Positions 11,064 through 22,759 of a stretch of DNA of 64,000 nucleotides are shown here, piece by piece. The stretch is taken from positions 6,188,582 through 6,252,581 of the forward strand of contig NC_063054.1 in assembly GCF_018812025.1 (NCBI RefSeq), written 5' to 3'. Made by a program: the position numbers and the translations under genes. Every line of letters begins with the position of its first letter. The stretch's first letter is position 1. This DNA comes from Megalobrama amblycephala. Taxonomy: Eukaryota > Chordata > Actinopteri > Cypriniformes > Xenocyprididae. Below the pieces are notes generated by a model. It searched no databases, was not told where the DNA came from, and was given only the letters and a program-made list of their open reading frames with translations.

Positions 11064-11849
11064 TTTCAGTCTAGTTAGTACCTGGTTCAACTGGATAGCT
11101 TGTTTAGTAAATAAAGCATGATTTTGTGGTGAAATTCTGTGTGAAAAGTGTCAGTGTTTAGCGAATTCACCCTTTTTAGCTCAAAACCTGTCTGGAGCTG
11201 TAAAGTAGTTGGCTATTGTTTCCAATTTTTGGGGGGTTATTGAGGATGTTGTTTTTTCAGAGGAGGGGCCTTCCAGGCATCCAGTTCACTGACATGCCGT
11301 GCCAGCCTTTTCAGGTTTCTCCCGCACTCGACTTTCCACAGGAAATGTTTTGAGGAAGTGAGAGTTGCTGATGTGACAGTTGTGAATGGTATTGTCAGAT
11401 TACAGAATGGTGCTTAAGTGTTACACAACAAAGAATCATGAGAAAGACACTCAGACCGTGACCTCAGAGGCCCCGGCTGTTTCTGGTTATGGCACAGCGG
11501 GCGCACAAAAACACACAGGTGTGTTTACATAGCAGTTCGAAGAAGACCCGGATGAGTGTTATGTCAATAGTAACATTGGTAACTTCCTCAGGTGTCTGAC
11601 CTAATGAAGCATTTCCATTGTTCTTCGGGCTTATCATCTGCTTTACACTCAGTGCTAAAACCACAAAAATGACTCAATGGCTCCAAGTTTTCAAGTGAAT
11701 CATAGTAGATGAGTGAGTTATAGCAATTGGAAATCATGCAATATGGTGAAACAGCTGCATGCAGAGTCCAAAATTAAGTTCCTAATGGTGGGTGAAATGA
11801 GAAAATGTACTAGCTATAAATATTTCTTAGTAACTATGAAACTTCTATA
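11064..11849 (+). other. rad51b intron, no recognised feature
   Basis: Mixed-composition intron sequence without repeat ends or credible frames. Confidence 0.55.
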
Positions 11850-11851
11850 CA

Positions 11852-12299
11852 CTACCATTCAAAAGTTTGGTGTCAGACTGTCAGTGTTCGTGACCGTAAA
11901 TATTTTTATATTGTCAAATAAATGCAGTTTTTTTTTTTTTTTTACTTTCTATTTATTAAAAAATGCTGAAAAAATATCACAGTTTGCACAAAAAAATTAA
12001 GCAGCACAACTGTCAACAATGATAATAAATGTTTCTAGAGCATCAAATAGCATATTAGAATGATTTCTGCAAGAATCGTGTGACACTGAAGACTGGAGTA
12101 ATGATGCTGAAAATTCAGATTTGCAACACAGGAATAAATTACATATTAAAACAGAAAACCGTTACTTTAAATTGTAATAACATTTCACAATGTATTACTG
12201 TTTTTACAATATTTTTATCAAATAAATGCAACCTTGGTGAGCGTAAGAGACTTCTTTCAAAAAGATTTAAAATTTTACCACCAAACTTTTGAATGGTAG
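11852..12299. mobile_element. MITE with CTACCATTCAAAAGTTTGG ends
   Basis: The left end CTACCATTCAAAAGTTTGG and the right end CCAAACTTTTGAATGGTAG form a perfect 19-bp inverted repeat. The interior includes a T-run and the phrases ATAAATGCA near both arms. Other, more decayed relatives are at 24300-24365/25713-25744, 26400-26660, 27445-27620 and 37715-37810. Confidence 0.88.
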
Positions 12300-12425
12300 C
12301 TTATTCATCTAAACAATGACATTGTCATAAGGAATGTATGTCTTTTTTATTTAAATAAAGTAATTTAGCACTTGAGAACCTGAACCCTGACTGTAGGAAA
12401 TCTGTTTTGTTTTTGGGACCTTCAG

Positions 12426-12535
12426 TATCTACTGAGGAGGACTCTGGGTTTGTGACAGCGGCGCTGGGAAACACATGGAGTCACAGTGTTAACACACGCC
12501 TCATTGTCCAGTATGAGGATACAGAATGGAGACAG
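12426..12535 (+). CDS. rad51b: RAD51B (RAD51 paralog), internal exon
   Basis: The acceptor TTCAG ends at 12425. With the base carried over from the previous exon it reads V-STEEDSGFVTAALGNTWSHS then VNTRLIVQYEDTEWRQ and stops in phase 0 at the donor CAG/GTAAAC (GT at 12536). ALGNTWSHSVNTRLI matches the RAD51B stretch that corresponds to GG..IAHASTTRL in RAD51, part of the core sheet near the ATP-binding site, and TRL..QY is shared across the RAD51 paralogs. The acidic EED insert before it lies in a region that varies among vertebrates. The exon is 110 bp, sits between introns of about 10.9 and 9.9 kb, and keeps frame with both neighbours. Confidence 0.93.
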
Positions 12536-12589
12536 GTAAACACCATTTACTCCTCTTTGTGAATTAGCTAAATTTTATTTGCCAACCAT

Positions 12590-13391
12590 TTTTTGTCCAA
12601 ATAGATTCTCTCTAGAATGATAATGTCCCTCCCCTAATAAAGTGTAACACTTGGGTTTCGGAAATTAACAAGCCAATATTAACGTCTGGATCTGTGCACA
12701 GCTGAATAATCAGACTAGATAAGCAAGCAAGAACAATGGCGAAAAATGGAACATAGAGCAATAATAACTGACATGATCCATGATTACATGATATTTTTAG
12801 TGATATTTGTAAATTGTCTTTCTAAATGTTTCGTTAGCATGTTGCTAATGTACTATTAAATGTGGTTAAAGTTACCATCATTTATTACTGTATTCGCGGA
12901 GACAAGAGCCGTCGCTATTTTCATTTTTACACACTTGCAGTCTGTACAATTCATAAACACAACTTCATTCATTGTAAATCTCTCCAACAGTGTAGCATTA
13001 GCCCGTTAGCCACAGAGCATAGCCTCAAACTCATTCAGAATCAAATGTAAACATCCAAATAAGTACTATACTCACAGGAATCGATGCATGCATGCATGCA
13101 TGCAACATATTGTAAAGATCCATTTGAGGGTAATATTAGCTGTGTGAACTTTGTTTATGCACTGTATAACTGCACTTATAGTCGAGAGCTCAGGAGGGCA
13201 GGGAGCAAGAGATTTAAAGGGGCCGCAGCCTGAATCGGTGCATAGTTAATGATGCCCCAAAATAGGCAGTTAAAAAAATTAATAAAAAAAAAATCTATGG
13301 GGTATTTTGAGCTGAAACTTCACAGACACATTCAGGGGACACCTTAGACTTATATTACATCTTTTGAAAAGACGTTCTACGGCACCTTTAA
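12590..13391 (-). mobile_element. TTAA-type MITE, one clear end
   Basis: The right edge reads GACGTTCTACGGCACCTTTAA (TTAA at 13388-13391), a terminal motif of the same class as the element at 3008. The sequence running leftwards (GGGGCATCATTAACTATGC read on the - strand) has the look of a common fish repeat. The left end near 12600 is decayed and uncertain. A (TGCA)n run lies at about 13082-13103. Confidence 0.5.
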
Positions 13392-13479
13392 CAAAAACTT
13401 ATAAACCTTTAAAGACACACCTGTTGTGAGCCCCGAGATTGACATCTGTTTACTTCATTTTTATCCTTTTTTTTTTTTA

Positions 13480-13741
13480 AATAACCGAATTTGTAGTGAA
13501 AAGCCACATCACCCTTGATGCTGTACAGAAGATTGCACCAACCAGAGTCACGGCATGCAAATCATTAGGGATGCACCGATATGAACATTTTGGCCAATAT
13601 TGATAACTGATAATTCTAATAAAAAATTATTGGTTATCATTATCGGTGCATCCCTAATGATATGCAAATCTGATTGGTGGAATTTTCTGTATAGCATCAT
13701 GGGTGATGTTGTTTTTCACTACAAATTCTTCTGTTAAATAA
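13480..13741. repeat. 262-bp inverted repeat with hAT-like core
   Basis: Outer arms pair GAATTTGTAGTGAAAAGCC (13487) with TTTTTCACTACAAATTC (about 13711), and ATCACCCTTGATGCTGTACA with its imperfect complement near 13690-13712. The inner ends TAGGGATGCACCGATA (13566) and TATCGGTGCATCCCTA (to 13656) are the termini of a common fish hAT MITE. The flanks of the inner part continue the palindrome, so this is one foldback unit. Confidence 0.8.
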
Positions 13742-14648
13742 ATTTTACAGTCCTATTTTACAATCCACTCAACACCACTGAAAATGCTGTAGTTTGTTTA
13801 GAGCAAGCTGAAAGAGTTCAGCCAAAGCACGTTTGTGAATCCATTCATTATAAAAAAACAACACAATGTAAATAAGAGATTCATTGTGCAGTGTTGCCAG
13901 CTTCAGTGATTATAATGGGAGCGCTCTTTGCTCACTTTTTGTATGTAATATACCCTACTCCCAATGCTCTCAAAACAGTTAATATAAAAACTTAATTTCT
14001 GTCAGGACCACTGTCGTCAAATATGATTGATAATTGCGTAGAGTTTGTATTGGCGGTATGATTCTGTTCTGGGCAAGAACTCCCTGTGCATCCTTGCAGC
14101 CTAGCATGGATAAGAGCAGGGAGAGCAGCAATAACCCCCCTTAGGGTAAACAGAACAGAACCAACATATGCAGATATAATTAATGTTAGTAATTTAACAT
14201 GTACACATATTTCAAGAATTAGTCTGATTCAGGGGAATCATAAGGCCAATCCCTGACTGAAGAGAGGAGGAGCTGGGGATGGAGGAGGGTAATTAGCTCT
14301 TGAGAAAATGCAATAGCTGCTGATAATACTGAGGAGCTTATATATGGATGCTTTGATAAGCGTCGTATTCCTATAGGTTTACGTAAGTCACCTGGGAGCC
14401 AGCTGTTGCGAGCTTGACTGACGTGACCTGCCAGAACTGACGCTAACGCTGGATATATGTTGTTTCAATAGATAATCAACACCTTTAAATTAATCATTTT
14501 ATATTTGACCATTGTTTTTAATTTGATTGTCTTTCGCAGTGCTTCATGGGATTGTACAATAGTTCTTTCCCTCACTAAAATCAATAAAAGTGCACAGTCT
14601 TGTGCCTGCCTTTGTCTTTTCATCCAATTTTCAAATACTTTTTTGCTC
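13742..14648 (+). other. rad51b intron, partly repeat-like
   Basis: The 13870-14010 part (GGGAGCGCTCTTTGCTCACT) resembles the interior of the hAT at 46905-47700 (GGGAGTGCGCTTTGCTCGCT near 47219), so part of this stretch is probably decayed hAT. The remainder shows nothing recognisable. Confidence 0.5.
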
Positions 14649-15505
14649 TAAAGGTGCAGTATGTAAAATTTATGTCTGCTAGAGACAGTGGGAGCTGAAC
14701 AAGGCCACTGGAGCGATTGCACAACACACGCCTCACGAGCAGCGGAACTTTTATTATGACACAGTCGCATGCACTGCTTCCGCTTTTCCGGTCATGAGTA
14801 TGAGGTAACACAGCTCTGTTTATTATATTAGATATATTTGAGTGTGTTGAAAATGATGTTATAACGTTACTCTGTGCGTTCGCTCAGTGGCTGCTGTGAG
14901 ACACTGTTACATGCTGCAGTAAGCTAGATTGGTATTAGAATATCATATTAAATGCTGGATAGCTTGTGTTGATAAATGGCATGCAATTAATTTTAAAACG
15001 TATTGTATGATGGAGAAACTTCTGTTTTACTGTTACTAAAAATAAAGCTGCATCTGATTATGCTATGTTAGCTACTTGACAAAATAGTGTTTTTCTCTGA
15101 GGCATGGTAAAGCATGGTACTCGCAAAAAATCAAGAAAATTAGATTTAAACAATAAGACTAATAAACGTGTTGAGCTATATAACAACAATTAGTTTCCTG
15201 TCTATAAATGTAACCGAACAGTTGTTCCCATGCCTATTAAAAGACGTAAACATTAAAGCGTCTTTGGTGTTTCCATGGTTTTTACAAAATAAAACCGGAA
15301 ACCGAGGGTAACGCGGGTATGAAGCAATTGACAGGCGACTCCTCACACGTCCTGGAGCCTTGGGTAAAATCATGATTTTCTAACGATTTACAAATAGTTG
15401 GAAACATTTGGGATATTGTAAGTACTCAAGTGAACAAAATATATAGCAGTGGCCTAGTGGTTTTTGGATATTTTACTGCAAAATTCTTACATATTGCACC
15501 TTTAA
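14649..15505. mobile_element. TAAAGGTGCA-end MITE, copy 1
   Basis: Ends TAAAGGTGCAGTATGTAA and TTACATATTGCACCTTTAA are inverted copies. The interior shares long stretches with 59429-60334, for example CTACTCTGTGCGTTCGCTC and the phrase AAAACCGGAAACCGAGGGTA. No coding capacity. Confidence 0.85.
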
Positions 15506-16922
15506 ATAAAAGTTTTTTAATATTGCAATACACCTTGTAGCTGGTTCAAAAATTAATGAACAAAGACTTCCAGAACCATTGAAACTGGAAAAAGTGGGCC
15601 ACCTGCAACTGACTAGCAAGTAGAAAATAATGAATCAGTTCTTTTCGAATGTTTTTTTTAAAGGACACTACCCTTTCACTGCCTATTTGTCCCCCTAAAC
15701 TTCCTGTTTCAACAGGAAATACGCCAACACAAGAAAATAAAATGCACTCATCCAGTGATTTCATCTTTAAGACGAGCTTAAAAGAAAGAAAATTGCTTAT
15801 CCCACCACCCCTCTCCTTGTCTCGGCCTGCCCTACTTGTTTTCATCCTGTCAAATGATGGCATACCTCATTGCCCGTACACCCTTAGAGCCCTGAAGACT
15901 TTGTTTTTCTTTTTTCCGACTGAGCTCCCACCTAAAGAAAGGCACACTGGTGGAGAGGCAGTGGTCCAAAACTGCTGGTACACAAGGAAGGCAATGGTGC
16001 CTGGCTCTTTTGTGTGGTTCAGTGGCTCTGGCATGGCAGCTTCAGTTAAAAAAAAAAAAAAAAAAAAACCCTCAGAAACTCCCTGCTTTTCAGCCATTTA
16101 CTGTGGATTTTATCCATTAGAGGTAAAGTCATGCTACTTCATATGTGAAAGATGTGCGTTTGGGTCAAAGTTAAGGGAACTGGGCTGATTTGGGTGGCTG
16201 GAAAGCTTTGCGTCTGTGTGTCACGGCGCATCAGTGAGGAACCGCATTCACACAAAGCAACTGGCAGCAGGTTTGTAAAAACTAACTCATTCTTAACCAC
16301 ATGTAAGATACCCATGCAAAGGTGAAAATAAGGAAATGCACCAGTTTATTTTTATACAAATAAGCCTAGAGCAAGTCTTGCCGTCTGTGGACAGTTAACT
16401 TGAGACGGAAATGCCTTTCATTTCATGAGTACACGAGTTATGCCATATTATATTAGGTTCGAACTCACAAAAGCTTCATTTGTTTACTTTTGTTTGGGGG
16501 GGTCTGATTCATTTCAGATGAGTGTTTTGCGCAACAGTTAGCAGACAGTATCACCCTTCACCTCACGCCTGTTTCCTCTTTTGAGTTTTGTTGAGTAATA
16601 TTCACTATGATACCTCATTTTGAACATGGCACACCCCAGTGCTGGGTTTCGATATTAGAGGCTGATGACAAAAGGAGTAATGTAGATTAACAAGAATCTC
16701 TAATAGGCTTTGACGCAGTTTGCCAGCAGACACTGCTGAGTCTGGTAACCCAATGCTGTTGCTTCCCTGCAGGCTGTTTTCCAGGATCCTGTGCTTGCTT
16801 TTATGCCCATTGACGTAGCAGCCTGATAGATGCCCTTTTTGTTGCATAAGGGGAAAGAGTTCAGACATGTTAAATATTGCATTTTTTTTTGTTTTTGCTT
16901 TTGAGCAAAGATCTAAAATAAT
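15506..16922 (+). other. rad51b intron, no recognised feature
   Basis: A 179-codon frame at 15649-16188 contains a Lys run from a poly-A tract (16049-16068) and no family motif; I treat it as chance. No repeat ends recognised. Confidence 0.55.
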
Positions 16923-17030
16923 TAGTGCTGTCAATCAATTAAAAAATAACTAATTAATTGCACATTTTTCTGTTATTTGTCATGATTAATCACACACATT
17001 TCAGTTTTTAATACATATTTAGATTTATAC

Positions 17031-17099
<69 letters not shown>

Positions 17100-17120
17100 T
17101 ATTATAAAAACATATTTGTT
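16923..17120. mobile_element. hAT-like terminus with (TA)n microsatellite
   Basis: TTAGTGCTGTCAATCAATTA at about 16921 and the following ATTAATTGCAC are the terminus of a common fish hAT MITE. A (TA)n run occupies about 17035-17093. The other terminus was not found. Confidence 0.55.
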
Positions 17121-17231
17121 TAATCAATTAAAAATCTGCTCCAGGATTGTTGGCCAGCCTCTAGAGAAGTTATATGACACAACTTATTATAATAATTTAA
17201 GACTGGCTAATAATGCATAATGAGTTTGAAT

Positions 17232-18781
17232 TACAGGGAGTGCAGAATTATTAGGCAAGTTGATTTTCTGATCATATTTTTTTTCCAAGCACATTTTACC
17301 AATTCCAATCCACATCAATCTTAATAACTACTATTAATATTGTTTTTAATCATTTATAAGTGATATATAATTGTTCATGAAGGCTGGAAATGAAAAATGC
17401 CCTATATTCAGGTGTGCAGAATTATTAGGCAGGGTTTCTTTTACAGATAAAATGAGCCAAAAAAGAGATTTAACTCAGACATAAAAGTCAAAAATTATTA
17501 AATACTCATGAGAAGGACGCAATACTAATGTAATACTAGAAATTGCAAAGTTAAAGCATGACCATTGGACAGTGAAATGCTCATTGGGTCAGCTGGGTCA
17601 TACAAAAACAGCTGGAGAAGAAAAGACACGTTAACTGCAAAATACTTAAGAATTAAGGTGAAGAATTAAGTGTGAAACCATCAGGAACCCTTTAGTCTCC
17701 AGCGCCACCATTTCCCAGTACTGAAACCTACCTGGAGTCTTCAGAAGTGTGAGGTGTCAGGATCTCAGAGACTTAGGTTAGGTGAAGAACCCTAAAAAGC
17801 GACCTGCTCTTAATAAGAATCACAAGCTGAAGTGTTATAAAGTACATGAAGACTGGGTTTTTATAGGCCTTATAGACAGACAGCTTGAGAGTGACTCCTG
17901 AAGGACCAGCACCACATCCTCTTGTACCACTGTTTGAAGAATTTATCTTCCAGAATCTGGCAGTAAGTTTTGGAAGATCATTTAGTCCATCTCTGCAAGA
18001 TGGACATTTCAGGATAAGAGATGGACTAAAAGTGAACTCCCACACCTTACTGCCAGATTCTGGAAGATAAATTCTTCAAACAGTGGTACAAGAGGATGTG
18101 GTGCTGGTCCTTCAGGAGTCACTCTCAAGCTGTCTGTCTATAAGGCCTATAAAAACCCAGTCTTCATGTACTTTATAACACTTCAGCTTGTGATTCTTAT
18201 TAAGAGCAGGTCGCTTTTTAGGGTTCTTCACCTAACCTAAGTCTCTGAGATCCTGACACCTCACACTTCTGAAGACTCCAGGTAGGTTTCAGTACTGGGA
18301 AATGGTGGCGCTGGAGACTAAAGGGTTCCTGATGGTTTCACACTTAATTCTTCACCTTAATTCTTAATTATTTTGCAGTTAACGTGTCTTTTCTTCTCCA
18401 GCTGTTTTTGTATGACCCAGCTGACCCAATGAGCATTTCACTGTCCAATGGTCATGCTTTAACTTTGCAATTTCTAGTATTACATTAGTATTGCGTCCTT
18501 CTCATGAGTATTTAATAATTTTTGACTTTTATGTCTGAGTTAAATCTCTTTTTTGGCTCATTTTATCTGTAAAAGAAACCCTGCCTAATAATTCTGCACA
18601 CCTGAATATAGGGCATTTTTCATTTCCAGCCTTCATGAACAATTATATATCACTTATAAATGATTAAAAACAATATTAATAGTAGTTATTAAGATTGATG
18701 TGGATTGGAATTGGTAAAATGTGCTTGGAAAAAAAATATGATCAGAAAATCAACTTGCCTAATAATTCTGCACTCCCTGTA
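17232..18781. mobile_element. Giant foldback Tc1/mariner-like element, 734-bp arms
   Basis: The element proper is 17234-18779 and is flanked by TA at 17232-17233 and 18780-18781, the Tc1/mariner target. Ends are CAGGGAGTGCAGAATTATTA and its exact complement. The arms 17234-17967 and 18046-18779 pair without net insertions (paired positions always sum to 36013); the only mismatch I noticed is near 17643 (C versus A in the paired copy). The 78-nt centre (17968-18045) contains a further 14-bp stem, TTTAGTCCATCTCT with AGAGATGGACTAAA. The motif GCAGAATTATTAGGCA recurs about 180 bp inside each end (17416 and the complement near 18587), like a double-repeat transposase site. No transposase is encoded. 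Confidence 0.95.
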
Positions 18782-18981
18782 TTACCATCAAATCGGAGGT
18801 ACAGAATCCTGAAAAAAACTGAACCTGAAACACTCGTTTGTGCATCAGGCGATTCTTGAGCTAAATAAGACACTTAATCGTAAATCAAGAGTATTGTAAT
18901 TGTGCTGTGTTGTTCTTTTTTTTTGGATTGTGTGTGGATTAAGTGTTGTGTAAGAGATGATTGTTGCAAACATGGAAAATA

Positions 18982-19060
<79 letters not shown>

Positions 19061-19139
19061 ATATATATACATACATGTATAAACATCATAAAGACAGTAT
19101 ATTTGAAATATTTGTTTAATGGCATCTTTTTTACTAAGC
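18782..19139. repeat. Intron with (TA)n microsatellite
   Basis: A (TA)n tract runs from about 18983 to 19056 and continues into TGTGTATATATA. The rest has no recognised feature. Confidence 0.9.
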
Positions 19140-20146
19140 ATAAAGGCCAGTATCACTGGTACTTGTATCACTGGTACTTGTAAGTACTGATACTGATGTC
19201 TATATTAAAATTATTTTTTTTTCCTCTCAATTTTAGCCATTACTTATTGCCATTCAGCATTGCAGTATAATTGAAAGCTATCAATTTTAATCAATTTTCA
19301 GGCTTTAACAAATAACTTAATTTAAATGAACTTAAAACAATCTTCACATAAACCCATTGTAATAAATGTCACTTTTAGCTGTGCCTTAAATATGTCAGGG
19401 CTCAATGCTAGGTTGTTTGTTTGTTTTTCTTCTTGCCCAGGTGCACCAGTTCAGATTTTTACTTGCCCTGCAAAAATGCACAAAAAGAAGTTGTTGTTTT
19501 CATCATTTTTGACCCATGTAACCTTGTAAACAGTGCTTTAAGATTTTCAGTTAGGTCTAACAGGTAAACATACAGTAACTGAATCATAAAACACTGCACA
19601 GTCTTCACTTCACGCATAAATTATAAATTTAAATATATATTAATCCTTATTAAAGCTACAAAAGTTATTCAGTCAAGAGCATTGAGGGATTTTCTCTTTG
19701 TCTTTTGTTCTTTTGATTAAAATTAATGACAGACAGCAACATGTTTATTAGGCTGCTGTCACTTTAAGACATGACGCATATGATGCGGATCTGACACATC
19801 CTATTTCCTCACACCTCTTTGTTCATTTAACACTTTTTAACTCATTTAAGATTGACTCATTTGAGATTTTTGACGTAATTTTGTGTTTTTGTCTATTTAA
19901 TCATTGAAGAAAAGTCAATGAGGCACTGGCTAGCTGTCTGAAGTGGCATTCTGTGTGCGCGTTATGGGTGTTTGCTGAGTCATTTCACAGACAGCGCACC
20001 AGTACAGATTTGAGTTTTTTTGTGTCATATGCTTGAATGGTTTAATGCAGGGGTTCTCAAACTTTTTTGGACATACCCCCCTTCAAACCTTTAAAAAAAT
20101 CTGGCGCCCACAACCCCACCCCCAATACACACACACACCTGATTAC
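19140..20146. repeat. Decayed hAT-related sequence
   Basis: The part 19650-19790 (TATTCAGTCAAGAGCA, then CTGCTGTCACTTTAAGACAT) is clearly related to the interior of the hAT at 20155-21314 and, inverted, to 38280-38400. At 20048 CAGGGGTTCTCAAACTTTTT is the start of another hAT type, interrupted by the element that follows. Confidence 0.6.
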
Positions 20147-21322
20147 CAAATAATTAGGGATGTCCCGATCACGTTTTTTTGCCCTCGAGTCCGAGTCCGA
20201 GTCATTTGATTTTGAGTATCTACCGATACCGAGTCCCGATCCGATACTGCTATAATACATAAAAAAGAATAAAGAAGAGCGAAAAAACAGATCCAGGATC
20301 CAGGAACAGTGCTTTTCAGGTTTTTCAGGTATCAGTAGTTTTCACGTACAGAAAATGGATAAAGTAATCAAATATAAAATATCACTGCATATTATCTTTA
20401 CTGTATAAAATAAATAAAGATTAATCATTATTGAAGTTACAAAAACTATTCAGTCAAGAGCAGTGAGTGATTTCTTTGTTATTTGTTGTTTGATTTAACA
20501 TTAAAAACAGGCAGCAGGAATAGTTTTTTTCCCTATAAGACATGCACGATCCAGTACATATACTGTTACACATGTGCCTTTCTTTCTCGACTAATATACG
20601 TTCACTTAAGACATAACCGACTATGTTTGCTAGGATACTCGCTAAGACGGGCATGTTGACATAATTTTTGTATGAATTTGTCCGCTGAAGCGCAAGACTT
20701 GAAAGAGAACTCAGTATTTGCGCGCTGACTGAAATAAGCGTGTGCGCGCTTCGGATGAGCGCACACAAATCTTCTCACAGCGCGCGAGCTCTCTTTCGCG
20801 TTTTGTTCTTGAAGGTTTAAATCAGCAAGGCTTAAATGAGTTAGTTTAAACACAGATAGCAGCGTGTGCTGTTCAGGTCTCACCTGCGCTCGCGCTATCA
20901 ACGGCGATGACGGCGTAAATGACTGGACATTAGAGCAGACGGCACTCGCAGTTAACAGTTTACAAAGAGTAACTGTTTTGTCCACGCTTTCTGATTATTG
21001 TTGTTGTAACGTTTTGCGCATCCATCGACTGAAACATACATTATCTGAACTCTGTCTGTCTGTTTCCCACGTTGCTATTTTAAACAAACCATATTAACCA
21101 ATAGATGCGTCGTCATTCGAGATGGACCGCGGTGCAAGTGCGTACCTAACCGTAAGTGGAGAACCGTACGGTTCGATTTTTTACAGAGAACCGTTGCACC
21201 CCAATACATATATATCCGAGTCCTGATCGGGAGGTAACGTCCGATTCCGATCGAGTCTGAAACCACGTGATCGGGCCCGATTTCCGATCGCGTGATCGGA
21301 TCTGGACATCCCTACAAATAAT
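20147..21322. mobile_element. hAT element with perfect 8-bp target duplication
   Basis: The element is 20155-21314, bordered by identical CAAATAAT at 20147-20154 and 21315-21322. Termini are TAGGGATGTCCCGATCACG and CGTGATCGGATCTGGACATC then CCTA, with a run of CCGAGTCCGAGT-like subterminal motifs at both ends. The GC-rich interior (about 20690-20990) has no intact transposase. A 127-codon minus-strand frame at 20602-20985 resembles the translation of 38047-38241 (both end RLCL), which reflects shared non-autonomous hAT interior rather than a known protein. Confidence 0.93.
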
Positions 21323-22403
21323 TCAACTAAAACGTATAAAAGCTGATTTTTACATTGAAAAACAAGCAATGAAAAACACCTGCATTAGTTTAACTTAAAA
21401 AAATATAACAGTAAGAGAAAATAACAGTTCTGTCATGACAACTCTCCGAGTGTTTGGTATGGTAATGGATATGACAATGTAGATATATTTGGTCTTGGCG
21501 GAATAGATCTGCTACGCTGCTGCTGCTTAATTGCTGCTGCTGCTGCAGAGCAAGTACGGGACTTGCTACTGCCAATACATACAGGACCCGCTGCTGTGAG
21601 CAAGTAAGACATGCTGCTGCTATACAATATAGCGTACATGAATAATTGTAGCAGATCTATACAGGTGGAGCTGGGGAAGGTGGAGGGTTTCTGAAGCATG
21701 CTGTGCTACTAAGCAATGCTAACTCATGTATTTAAAGATTAAGCATGCAAGCTCATTGGCTACTAATACAGCAGGAACCAATCATCTGTGACCTATAGAT
21801 AATGATGTGATAATTGGCAGGTTGTGTTAAAGGACCTATTAGTCTGAGTTTCATGCCAGAACTTTGTATATGAGAATTTTTAATTTAAATAAATAAATAA
21901 TTATTTTAGTGATGCTTTGGATGAGAAATATAACAGCACCAATATATAACAGTTTTTGACAGTGCCTCACAAGCTCAGCTTCTTGTGAGTTGCGTCTTCT
22001 CACTGGAACGCATACCGCAGAGGAGCACGCGCCATTCACAATAGCAGCTTGTGATTCCATCCTCTGAAGCGGTGCTTTTCTATGGCGAGCAGCTTCTATG
22101 TTGGGCTTGTTCAGACTGTGACAAGTCAAGAAGAGCGATTAAGTGCAATTGGCGTTCGGTGCAGCTTTATAAAGGCAGAGCGCCAACCGTTATTCATGCA
22201 CTTGAATGCCATAGCAAAACTTTTTTTTCTGCTGATCTCTATCTAATTGTAATTAGTAATAAGAATGACTTTGATTAATATATGAATTTAATTAAAACTT
22301 AGTCCATTGTCAGCCCTAATTATTTGGGCTTGTATAGTGGCCATGAAGTGACATAGAGCCCTTCTCTTACTACTTCTAAATCTCCTCTTGTTTGTTGTTT
22401 TAG
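21323..22403. repeat. CTG-rich repeat and hAT end
   Basis: About 21440-21720 contains interrupted GCTGCTGCTG clusters and the phrases GTAGCAGATCTATACAGG, which look like a cyprinid interspersed repeat. A GC-rich piece at 21960-22200 ends at 22312 in GTCAGCCCTAAT, a hAT-like terminus. Boundaries are unclear. Confidence 0.45.
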
Positions 22404-22482
22404 ATTGTTATAGCCAAGTCACCCGTAGCCCCTTTTGCTGTGCTGAGCTACACTGTTCAGAGGGAGGGCATACGACTTGAGG
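22404..22482 (+). CDS. rad51b: RAD51B (RAD51 paralog), internal exon
   Basis: After the acceptor GTTTTAG (ending 22403) the exon reads IVIAKSPVAPFAVLSYTVQ then REGIRLE and one extra base, ending at the donor G/GTGAGTG (GT at 22483). This closely follows the RAD51B segment ILIAKSPLAPF and its following Y.I..EG(L/I).L, the last strands of the RecA fold. Entry is in phase 0 after the 12426 exon and exit in phase 1 into 48616. The next intron is 26 kb and loaded with transposons, yet this splice donor is a strong consensus. The reading leaves little doubt about identity. Confidence 0.93.
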
Positions 22483-22759
22483 GTGAGTGTGCTCGATGCA
22501 CAGTGTACTGACAAAATTGAACCTACGTGAACTTATGCCCATGTCATCTCCTGTAATAATCACAGAATGTCATATTAAAACATGACACCAGTGTAAGGCA
22601 GGTAAGTACATGTTATGCCAGTGGAAATTAAAATAAAAATTAATGTGGTGTTGCATGATATCACACAGGACTGGTTGTAGATGACATCAAATCAACATAC
22701 CGAATTTTGTTTTATGGGAAGTACACATCCCTAAAAATAACATCCCTATATGTATAATT

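Noticed and set aside
15649..16188. 179-codon + frame
   Set aside because: Contains a Lys run from a poly-A tract and no domain; an opposite-strand frame of 105 codons overlaps it. Treated as chance.
17773..18070. Frames of 90 and 61 codons in the foldback element
   Set aside because: They are two strands of the same palindrome and show no transposase motif that I can recognise.
18845..19171. 108-codon frame with Ile-Tyr repeat
   Set aside because: Artefact of the (TA)n tract; the same holds for 40948-41154 and 61330-61572.
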